From positions 18,724,001 to 18,788,000 of the forward strand of contig OX344764.1 in assembly GCA_947034895.1 (NCBI GenBank): 64,000 nucleotides of DNA, read 5' to 3'. Of the stretch, positions 1 to 9,090 are shown piece after piece. Positions within the stretch are counted from its first letter, which is position 1, and every line of letters starts with the position of its first letter. This DNA is from Rhytidiadelphus loreus (taxonomy: Eukaryota > Streptophyta > Bryopsida > Hypnales > Hylocomiaceae). A program made the position numbers and the translations under genes. Under the pieces are notes generated by a model. It worked only from the letters and a program-made list of their open reading frames with translations. It was not told the origin of the DNA and made no database searches.

Positions 1-13
1 TGAATGTCACGTT

Positions 14-113
14 GGTGGGTACCTTTTTGGGCAGGTCCAGCAAACCCCCGCCAGCCTCTAGTCAGATCCGACTAGGCTTGGGGTGGCAGCAACGAGACCC
101 CCCCATATTGGTA
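14..113. repeat. Foldback palindrome, copy 1
   Basis: An imperfect inverted repeat of about 100 bp is centred on the core TAGTCAGATCCGACTA (one mismatch from copies 2 and 3). Its arms begin with a GGTACC-type box and contain a GCAGGTCCAGC-like block on the left and GGTGGCAGC plus GAGACCC on the right. It shares the core and the GGTACC/GGTCC blocks with the palindromes at 341-458 and 5005-5106. No protein is encoded. It is probably a small foldback element or a dimeric protein-binding palindrome. The arms of this copy are more diverged from each other than in the other two copies. Confidence 0.7.
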
Positions 114-177
114 CCCGCGAGCGTGACACTCCATTCCGAGCTCAAAACTTTAGTTGTGATTTTTTTGGGAGAGACCC

Positions 178-280
178 TGATGCGTTGCGGGTTTGATTTT
201 GTGAGGCACTGCTGCGTTGCGGGTCCGATTTTGTGAGACACTGATTCGTTGCGGTTTGTGGGTCACTGATGCGCTGCCGG
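178..280. repeat. Short tandem repeat, about 33-bp unit
   Basis: About three head-to-tail copies of a unit resembling TGATGCGTTGCGGGTTTGAT followed by TTTGTGAGGCAC. The third copy is shortened. The array lies between palindrome copies 1 and 2. Nothing suggests coding function. Confidence 0.65.
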
Positions 281-340
281 TACAAATCTTTGAAGTTGAA
301 GAGCCATTTTTCACAGCCTCTCTCGTCAATGCAGTTGGTC

Positions 341-458
341 TCACTTGAGGGGTACCGATTTTGGCAGGTCCACCTAGTGCCACCCATGGCCTAGTCGGAT
401 CCGACTATAGCCTGAGAGGTGCTTGGTGGACCTGGCAAAATCGGTACCCCTCAAGTGA
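341..458. repeat. Foldback palindrome, copy 2
   Basis: The outer arms (341-374 and 425-458) are complementary over 34 bp with one mismatch: TCACTTGAGGGGTACCGATT pairs with its complement at the right end. The centre at 392-407 is a perfect 16-bp palindrome, TAGTCGGATCCGACTA. The inner arms pair less well. It shares core and box order with copies 1 and 3. Confidence 0.85.
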
Positions 459-544
459 CCATCTGGAAAGGATTCAAATTCGTTCTTTTTGATGCGTAAG
501 CATCTTTCAGCTCTGTGTGTGAGCTCGTCAATTTCAGTCATAAG

Positions 545-1290
545 TTAATCATCATGAACCTTGGGAGTTAGAGTGGTTCAGTGTCACTGAGCTCTTGGAT
601 ACGGATTATTTTCTTGAAAATTCTGGTTCTTCAACTGGATCGGTAGTTGCAGTGTCAGTTTTTGGATCACGAGGTCCAGTTTCTAATCTAGATTTGACTT
701 GGGGTTCTAAGGGTGCAAGAACTCAGATCATGAGCTTGAATTTTTTGTGAAATCTAAGCAGGTGCTGTTTAAGTTCAAGATTCGATCCTAGTGCGTTGCT
801 GTGAGTTTGAGCTCCTGGATACGGATTCGGAACTTGTGTATTCGGGATCTTTGAATGGATCGGTTGCTTGCAATTTCAGTTGTCGGATCATGAGTTCCAG
901 TTTCTAATCTTGATTTGTCTTGGGTTCTAGGGTGCAAGAACTCAGGTCATGAGCTTGAATTTTTTGTGAAATCTAGCCAGGTGTTGTTCAAGTTCAAGAT
1001 TCGATCCAAGTGCGCTGCTGAGAGTTTGAGCTCCTGGATACGGATTTGGAACTTGTGTATTCGGAATCTTTGAATGGATCGGTTGCTTGAAATTTCAGTT
1101 GTCGGATCATGAGTTCCAGTTTCTAATCTTGATTTGTCTTGGGTTCTAGGGTGCAAGAACTCAGGTCATAAGCTTGAATTTTTTTTTAAATCTAGGCAGG
1201 TGCTGTTCAGGTTCAAGATTCGATCGGAGTGTGCCGCTAAGAGTCTGAGCTCCTGGATAATTGGATATTCAGGATCTTTTACTAGATCGG
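545..1290. repeat. Tandem array, about 220-bp unit
   Basis: Roughly 3.3 head-to-tail units, starting near 545 (diverged), 762, 982 and 1201 (partial). Landmarks repeated in each unit include GTTCAAGATTCGATCC, GAGCTCCTGGATACGGAT, TGAATGGATCGGTTGCTTG and GGGTGCAAGAACTCAGGTCAT. The two central units are nearly identical, so the expansion is recent or homogenised. It lies about 1.3 kb upstream of the ParB/methyltransferase gene. 1291-2121 is AT-rich and contains TTAACCCTTAACCC near 1778; nothing else was recognised there. Confidence 0.85.
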
Positions 1291-2121
1291 GTCCACAAAT
1301 TTAAAATTCATACAATTTCGGTTCATATTTAATATTTAGTCTTGATTTTTTTATAGTTATAATGAAGAATGAATATTGAATATATTTATTATTATTTTCT
1401 TTTAATTATAGATTTTTTCATTAGATTTTTTCATTTTTTTCTTTTCATTTTAGATTTTTTTTATTAAATATTAAATATTATCTTATTGTTAGACTTTATT
1501 ATTTTAATTAATGATTTAATAATATTAGTTTCAGATCTAACTTTATTAATTTATAAATCTTTATCCAAACTCTCTCTGAAGTACAATATTATTTTTGTTG
1601 TAATTCCTTTATAACTTAGGTATGGGGTATTCTACCAATCTACCCTATAAGTAATGGAAGTTTTGAATAAGATTTATATCAGATACTGGAAATTTGAAGA
1701 GGAATCTAACACAAGTGGTTTCATATTTTTGGAAGCATTTTCTTGTTACTTATGGATTTTCAAAGGGTTTCTTTTTAACCCTTAACCCTTAACCCTATAT
1801 ATGTCTCAAGGTATTCTTTAAATCATTCACTTGCAATAGCTAAAAGAAAGTCATTTTCTTCAATCGGCTCTTACAATTAAATAGCATTTTTTTCATTCAT
1901 TCATTCAATGGGGTACATTCATAATGGTCACTTCATTTTAGAGACTCCTACCTTAGTAGAGAATTAAAAGACATTTGAATTTTTCATCTTCTTACCCTTT
2001 CGGGATAGAAATCCCATATGATGGTCTCTAGAGTTGAATAGCTCACAGATTTTCCATTCAAGTGCAAAATGGAATTTTTGTTTGAGTTTCAAGTACTAAT
2101 GTCCTTTTCTTTCCACTTGCA

Positions 2122-2623
2122 GATACATGCAGGCAGTGGAAATATAGCTCATGCTTCACCAGTCATGGTTGTAGATGGCATAGTCCCTGTTGGTGATGTG
2201 GCATGACCATCTCAGCCAAAGCTATCACTATCAAAGGCAAACTCTGACATCGAGATTTCCAGTGACAAATCGGGTGATGAAGATGATGAGCTTGATCTGG
2301 TAAGCTTCAATGACATCATGGATGCTGCTGATCGCGCTGTTGACCAATTTGAAGAAGAACCTGTGGCTAGTCATATTTCAGGCCCTCTGTCCCGGAAGCG
2401 GAAGGCACCCATTTTCTCAGATGAGAGCTCAGAGACAGAGTATAGCTCATCCAGCGAGTCATGCACTTTAGTTGGTGACAATATTAATACTTTTTGTAGT
2501 TGTGCAACCAGCGCCCCCATAGGCAGACATGAGGTGGTCATAATCCACCTCAGTTCAGATGAAGATGAGGATGTTGATGTCGATTCCTGTGGATTGGAAT
2601 TGATATCTATTGAGAGTTGGTAG
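2122..2623 (+). pseudogene. Acidic upstream exon(s) of the ParB/methyltransferase locus, interrupted by a stop
   Basis: An open stretch follows a good acceptor (TTTCCACTTGCAG, ending at 2121). In its frame a TGA occurs at 2204-2206. Downstream of that the frame stays open and reads like a genuine acidic nuclear protein: a Ser/Asp/Glu-rich segment, a basic SRKRKAP block, and a second acid run. An ATG at 2318 could start a 101-residue product ending at 2623. A GTAAGC donor-like site is at about 2300. I could not find a splice that joins this frame cleanly to the exon at 2822, so it may be a 5' exon broken by a CGA-to-TGA change, an upstream ORF, or an exon of an alternative transcript. Confidence 0.45.
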
Positions 2624-2821
2624 ATCAGTACATATTCAACAGAGACCTATTGAGTGTATGCAATTTTCATTGAGAGCTTTGCTTCATCTTGTCATAAAAG
2701 TTAATGCGTTTTATAGTAAAGAATGGTTTCTATGCTTTTATTTCATCTCTAAACTTTGTACACACTTCTATAATTGATTTTATATTTCAATATTTTGAAT
2801 AATTTATAAATGATGTTGCAG

Positions 2822-5800
2822 ATGGAATCCTCTCCTATCAATCAAACTCAAGAGGAGTGTATATTGGAGACCCCAGGGACAGATGACACCACTCAGCCAG
2901 AAATTGGGGTCCTAGGTGAAGGAGATGCAATGGACCTGGATGTTGTAGAGGATGAGGAAAAAGAGCTTCTTGAAGATGAACTCCGCCTCATTCAAAAGGT
3001 GGATTCTGTGGCAACACTTGCATCTTTGCAAATGCAACCTGAGAAGCTATTTCGGTTTCCAATCCCTTTGTGCAGGCTAGTGGCGATGCCAATGGTCCGA
3101 CCAACATTGGCTTGCGACATAAAGAAGCTGGAGCAGGAGTTTTGCCACGGGTACCGACCAGGAGCTGCCGCCCTTTACGTTTCCACCACAAACGAGGCAG
3201 GTGAGAGCATGGATTTCACAAATGAAGAAATGAGCAGTTGGGGACCGCTTTGGAGAAAGGCCAATGACGAGTTTGTGGAGCATATAAATTCACATGTGGA
3301 ACTGCATTTTTTAAAGAATGCTAAGCTCTTAGTATGTGACGGAAACCATCGTCTAAGAGCGTGGATGAGTCATATCCTTAGACTCCATCAATCAGAGGAG
3401 GTATGGCACATGGCAGTGGATTGTATAGTTCTTGACACCAAAGGTAAAGTGGAGTTGGTCATGCAAGTCATGCATGACATAAACAAGTAAGTCTATTTTC
3501 ATACAAATGAACCACTTCTATGTTTTAGTAGATTTTTTTTGACTTCACAGTACATATCTATGATATGTTCGAAAAGCAAATTGTAATTGGCTTCATGGAA
3601 ATACAGATCGACTGAGGACTCCCATGTGAAGACCAATTTGGTTCACACATTGTACAGGGTGCAGAAGTACGGCCTTCTACCCTTGCACAAGTTCATGGAG
3701 ATGTTGAGGCCATCAGAGGTGAAGAAGTGTATGGCACCAATTACTAGGAAAACCTGGTATTCAATGCCTGCTGATGTTTTCACAGCTTTCATGTTTCGGG
3801 TAAGATTTTAATTGTAAAAGTTTTCTTTCTAGAAAAAATGTTAGTGTTCACTATTATTTTTTCAAAGGTGGAGAATGTTTTCCTCTTTTTATTTTAATTT
3901 TGTTAATAAGACCTAGTTCATTGCAGCAAGAGATTTCAGTTGCAACGGATTTTGCGGGACGAAAATACACTGAGACGACCCCGGTGGGGGAGAGAAGCGA
4001 ACCCGGCATTGCAAATGCCATGAGAATGGGGGCTAAAGAGAAGGCAAACAAATTGTATATAAAGATGATGAAGTTAGTGGCAGTGGCTAATCCCGTCAAT
4101 GGTCCCCAATTCCTAGAAGAGGTAAATTGTTTTTCATACATTTGGCTTATAATAACATTGTACTTTGATCTTCATTTTTTATTTTAAATATAAACATATA
4201 TTATAATTTTGTAGGTAGAGAGGCACTGGAGTAATAATGAAGCCCCCGAGATGACACTCGAGAAATTGCAGCTAGTGGCTACTTGTCACACTACTCCTCA
4301 TCACAAGACAAAGTTCTTGAAGTGGTGGAATGCATCTCTGCCCTCTCGTGAGGCTCGGAAGTTTCTGGCAAAGCCGGTTTCGGAGACACTCCTTGGGCCT
4401 TTCTTGAACAGATGCGTATGGTGGGCTGGGGTAAGTACTTTGAAGGTAGTTTAAAGAGTTTAGTTTGAATTCATATTTCTTTTAAACAACGTTTTCTTTA
4501 CCACATTTACACGCACATGACTTTGTAGATGATGAAAGCTAATTTATGGTTTTTTTTGGAGAAGATTGAAGATGCAACGATGGAGTACTTTGAAGGGGTG
4601 GTGAGAGACGATAACATCCCAATCAACATGGTTGTTCCACAATGCCCAGAGCACTTAGTAGATTACGTGGAAGGATGGAGGAGGAAGATTTGGGAGCAGG
4701 GTTTCATGGCGCATTTAAAAGGAGCAAACTATTTCAAGAAGGGTGATTCCTTCATGAATTTTGAAGGCTCTAGCCAAGCAGTTCGTAGAGTTCTTTTCCG
4801 GTTTGTTTTCTGAACTTTCTATAAGTCAATTACCTAATGAAAGATGAAGATGCCAAGTACACCTCCAATTTTTGTTTCCAAATGGGGTTCCATTTCATTT
4901 TTCTTTATTCCAACTTACCTTTCTATGTTATTGGGAATCCTATTCATAAATTATTTATTGTATTATTTCCTTGGGTTCACTTCGGAACTAAGTGAAAACG
5001 AGTAGGTGTACCAAAAGTTGGGGGTCCAAGTGGTACCTCCAAGACCTTAGTCGGATCCGACTAAGGTCTTGGAGGTACCACCTGGACCCCCAACTTTTGG
5101 TACACCATGTGGTTTTAATGTTTCTTTCCTGATATCCATATTTTTTTAAATCATCATGTGAAATTCTTTATTGAATTTCTATTGTTTTATTTAATTACCA
5201 TTTTTTGGGGACATGTTTTTTTATGCACCAAAACTAATTTATTTCTACTAGAGGTTGGAACTTGTATGTAATTGATTTTTCGCATTGACCTTCAGATATT
5301 TCAAGTTGGAGCTCCTTCCAAAAGGTGCAATTTCCCAGAGTGATCTTCCTCCTTTTTTGTCTGCGTGGCTTGATCGTAGTTCGGCGGATTGCATGTATAC
5401 TACGAACCAACTTCGGACATTCACGACAGCTCATCTCAGTGGAGGAGGGTGGTATTTGGAATGCCACATCACCTTCACGCCATCGTCAGAAGTAGAGTAC
5501 AGGAAGTCATTTGACGGCCTTGGTGCCATTGACTTGGACGTTGAGGAGTTCGTCGGCCTCAGTGAGAGACAGAAGAGGAGGGCCATCAACAGGAGGGAGC
5601 ACAATGACAGAAAGAAGGAAGCTCGGGAGAAACTTATCTTCAGCACGAAGGAGAAAAAAGAAGCTGATAGAATCGCAAAGTTGGCAGAGAAGGAGCAGGA
5701 GAAGGAAAAGGAAAAGGAAGAGGAAGAGAAGGTAAAGGCCAAAGGCAAGAAAAAGGTGGACCCTAAAGCCCCAATTCCAGCATCTTCTACAGTGGATCAA

Positions 5801-7499
5801 GTCTCGCAAATGCAAGGCACTTCTCAGGTCAGAGTGAAGAGGAAGGCCCTCTCGCAGTTGACTGAGGACGTCATCACTCACAGAACCCAAGCTCTTGTCC
5901 TTCTTGAAGATGAGGAAGATGACATAGAGGATTTAATCCTTAACATCTCTGTTGATGACCTCGTGGATGACATGCGGTCTCCTAAGCCGACTTCGTATGC
6001 ACAGGTTTTGGATTTCTTGAAGAAGGTACAATTTCCTTTTTTTTTAGTAAATATGTATTTTGAGTGGAATGACATGAGATTCATTTGAATTCATAACTGA
6101 TTTTTGTGAATGCGACTTTATTGTAGGTATCACCAGGGAAGTCTCGATTTTTCGAAGGTGTAGTTAATCGAAGGCCAGGGGTGGATCTCATCTTCTTTGA
6201 TTGTCCGGAGAATCTACCTGTTCCGGAGATTTCTAGTCCAAAAAATGAGGTTCCGGCATGGAACGAAGACATTGAGTACGAGGCTATGCAGTCAATATTT
6301 GCTTTTGCGGAAAGGCATCTACAAGACCATGGATGTTTGATAATTATCCACTCATTCTCTGTGGCTTCCAAAAGCGCAATTAAAGGATTGTGCGAGGTTT
6401 ATCCAATGTTAAAGAAGAAGGAGTGGTTGGGCATGAATCGCCTGTATTTGACTTCGGCATTGGATAACACAACTACGGTAAGTATAATGTCAAATTTTTA
6501 GCAAAATGATGTTAGTTTATCATTCATTCTGTAATTCAATTCTTACATTGAGGGGGGGAGATGTTTGCAGACGCAGAAGTTTTCAATTACCCTTTTTGTG
6601 AAGGATTTGGGTGCGAAAGGGAAATCCAACTTCTCTTTCAAATACACACAGATGATGAAGAGTGCGGGTCTTGACATTGGACGTGACGATATCTTGATGA
6701 ACTTCACCAAAGAAAGCGACTTGGCGATGGATGGCCCTAAGCCATGGCGTGGGGCTCGCGAAAAAGACCCCCGGTTTTTTCAACTCCTCCTTGAAGCCAC
6801 AACCGATGAAGGAGATGTAGTGCTAGATTGCACTGCAGCTACAGGTGCAAATTGAATACTCTAACCACGGATTTGATTTGAAATTTGTAAATGCATCATT
6901 CAACTTATTTATTTGTTGTTATCCAATCTGGACAGGTGCATCTATTACGGCTTGTCGTGGTACAGGGCGTCACATTGTGGCGTTAGAGGAAGATGGGGAC
7001 ATTTTTAAAGCCATCCTTGAACCCATGAAGAAGTCTATCCCGGTTGTAGCGCCAACACAACTAGTAGTGGCAGTTCCGGAATTTGAAGATCCGGACGGTA
7101 TGCCCATTGTAGCTCGCAAGTTCGCCCGGAAGACACCGTTGAGTAAGTAAGTTTGCAACTTTTCTGTATTTTTTTTTTCCATGGCATGTTTGACGTTTTG
7201 TGATCTAAGATTGTTTCACTTCTACTTGCAGTCTTCAACGATTGACATCAGTAGGTGGATTGATGAAGACACGAAGACTTCTCTTGAGTCCAGAGAAGCC
7301 TTTTCATCTTCCTGTCTATGCCGAGCAGATGGCATCGGCATTTGCAGAGTTTGGTTGTTCTAAACCAAAACGCCGTAAAGATACGTATGCTTTGAATGTT
7401 TTGGATTTTATAGATGGTAGTGCATGTGAGAGTAGAGAGACTTCAGAGTCATCATCATCTACGACTGACGGTTCTGCGACAGCGTCCACTGTCACTTAG
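2822..7499 (+). CDS. ParB-like/DNA amino-methyltransferase-like protein, 10 exons
   Basis: Exons read as 2822-3486, 3607-3799, 3927-4121, 4215-4430, 4529-4800, 5296-6025, 6127-6477, 6571-6844, 6936-7146 and 7232-7499. All have GT-AG borders and matching phases, giving 1124 residues without a stop. An in-frame ATG at 2810 lies before the acceptor, so the true start may be further upstream. Residues 1-60 are acidic. About 75-205 resemble a ParB/sulfiredoxin-fold domain, with the signature CDGNHRLRAW at 172-181. The middle (about 220-600) is unrecognised. About 605-668 is a Lys/Glu coiled coil with basic, NLS-like runs. The C-terminal part carries amino-methyltransferase motifs in the order motif IV (FFDCPEN, DCPE at 782-785) then motif I (VLDCTAATGAS, 958-968) followed by RHIVALEED. 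That order is the one seen in beta-class N6-adenine/N4-cytosine DNA methyltransferases. DCPE replaces the usual (D/N/S)PP(Y/F/W), so activity is doubtful. The tail is Ser/Thr-rich with a basic PKRRK. Likely nuclear; the function is inferred only. Confidence 0.75.
5005..5106. repeat. Foldback palindrome, copy 3, in an intron
   Basis: A nearly perfect palindrome of 102 bp lies in the 4801-5295 intron of the ParB/methyltransferase gene. The arms start GGTGTACCAAAAGTTGGGGG and pair with one mismatch over about 50 bp. The centre at 5048-5065 is TTAGTCGGATCCGACTAA, which contains the same 16-bp core as copy 2. It can form a very stable hairpin in RNA or single-stranded DNA. Confidence 0.9.
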
Positions 7500-7909
7500 A
7501 CTCTTGAGATTCACATCTCTTGAGTTGAACTATTATGTGTGGATTTTTATTATGATTTGGATTTGTGTGTTTTATGACTATATCTTGGATGCTTGTTATT
7601 TGAATTTGAATTTTTTAAACCTAGTGACCTAGATGACTATTGACAATAATCACAATTTACTCTAAACCCTAAAACATCGTCCACATACATTTGCAAGTTC
7701 CTCAAATTCCATTATAATGACTCTATATTTTCTGAAATTTAAATATTCTAAATCCACGGTCATAGGTACCAACTTGTTTTTTCTTTGAAAAAAATTCCCC
7801 GCTCACAGGTTCACAGGCTCACAGGCTCATGCTCACAAGCTCACATGCTAGCAACCCTGGTGACTGGAAGCAAAAGTTAAACCACAAAAAGCCTAGAATT
7901 GAACTTGGC
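7500..7909. other. 3' flank of the ParB/methyltransferase gene
   Basis: AT-rich sequence with no convincing ORF. It includes TAAACCCTAAAAC near 7663 and a short run of CTCACAGG(T/C)TCACAGG repeats at 7801-7850. It probably contains the 3' UTR of the upstream gene. Confidence 0.5.
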
Positions 7910-8626
7910 GAGCAGCACAAAAAGTATTACAAAAACTCAAAATAAAATAATTTTTTTTTTTTCTCAAAGATTATGTTTTTTTCTACATCTGAAGCTTTGA
8001 TTCATTCCATTTTGATTAGTGATGTGAAAGTTATGAACAATCTTATTTTTCAGGCAATCTAAGCATCTTTTTGAAAAAATAACTTATAGGATTCATTTTA
8101 GAATGCAATTTTCAAATTTTTTTTTTTGAAAAGGTTAAATTTGCTTGCTAGAACAATCTCACCATTGGGATTATTGTATTTCAATCTCATCTAAGAGCTA
8201 TTAACAATTTAGTTTTTCTTTCAATCTTGAACCTACTTCTACTTGACAAATTTTTGAAGTATGAAAATCAATTTTTTATTTATTGAATTTTTTTCCTAGA
8301 CTCCCAACTCAATTCTTCATCACAATAAATTTTTAATTCAAATTCCATAGTGCACATTTTTTCCACAAATAGCAATCAAAGTCATCTAAAATTGCAGTCT
8401 AGTGTTCAAAAAAACTTATTTTTTCAACTTTGAATGCTCCTATCTCTCAATTTGTATGATCAAACTTCATGAAATTCTTACCACATAATCTCAAACAAGT
8501 AAAGTTCAAGATCCTATGGTTCAATTCCAAAAAAAATTTTTTTTTTTTTTTTTGGACAAACGCAATAGAAATGGCAGTTTTGAGTGGTTTTTGACAGAAA
8601 AATGGCCTAGGGACTTTAGGGGTTAA
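7910..8626. mobile_element. Truncated non-autonomous TTAA element
   Basis: This stretch aligns by eye along its length with 62560-63294, in the same orientation. Shared blocks include GCTTTGATTCATTCCATTT, AGGATTCATTTT-GAATGCAATTTT, AACAATCTCACCATTGGGAT and AACCTACTTCTAC. Its right end, GGACTTTAGGGGTTAA, matches the right end of the complete copy. The left terminus is missing. It has no coding capacity. The TTAA at 8623-8626 is shared with the next element. Confidence 0.75.
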
Positions 8627-8850
8627 CCCATAAACAACATTGAGGACGTTTTTGGTTGATGAATGACAAAGAATCTCTCCATCTGGGACAAAAATGAAAC
8701 TATTCATCCTCCAAATTTTGTGTGAAAAGGGAAGGTCTTTTACAGTAGTTTGATTTTCAATGAGAGCTTTTGCATTTTTTTATGCCAACAATTCACACGG
8801 TTCCAAAACTGCTGATTTCCACAATGAACAACTCGTCATTTAAGGGTTAA
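8623..8850. mobile_element. 228-bp TTAA-bounded miniature element
   Basis: It begins TTAACCC and ends GGGTTAA. Internal sequence (GATGAATGACAAAGAATC, AACTATTCATCC, TTGATTTTCAATGAGAGCTT) matches the neighbouring 8861-9090 element and the segment at about 40930-41060. Related sequence in inverted orientation is at 60150-60310 and 60960-61085. No ORF. Confidence 0.7.
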
Positions 8851-8860
8851 TTTTCCTCGT

Positions 8861-9090
8861 TTAATCCTTGAACGTTGACACGAACGCCAAACGTCCGATG
8901 GATGACAAGGAATCCTTGAGTGTAGGATGAAAGTGCAACTATTCATCCTTGGAATTGGGTTTGGAAAAGAGAGATCTCCTACAGTACTTTGACTTCCAAT
9001 AGGTGCTTTTGCTATTTCTTTGACCAATGATCCCCACGGTAATACAAAAGGATGATTTTGAGCATCACCCCTTCGACGTTCAGGGGTTAA
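8861..9090. mobile_element. 230-bp TTAA-bounded miniature element
   Basis: It begins TTAATCCTTGAACGTTGA and ends ACGTTCAGGGGTTAA, so the ends are inverted repeats of about 15 bp. The body is homologous to 8623-8850. The two lie head to tail with 10 bp between their TTAA sites. From 9091 to 11230 I see no gene: there is a short partial duplication at 9215-9400 (GCTGAAAGTCAAA repeated) and, further on, less AT-rich sequence that probably contains the VAPYRIN-like promoter and 5' UTR. Confidence 0.7.

Noticed and set aside
178..1290. CRISPR array
   Set aside because: Repeats are contiguous tandem units without spacers, in a plant nuclear context.
1775..1800. Possible interstitial telomere repeat
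   Set aside because: Only three imperfect TTAACCC units, not TTTAGGG-type plant telomere repeats.
2822..7499. Endogenous giant-virus or phage island around the methyltransferase gene
   Set aside because: The gene has nine ordinary introns and no neighbouring viral genes, so an intact viral insertion is not supported; ancient transfer of the module remains possible.
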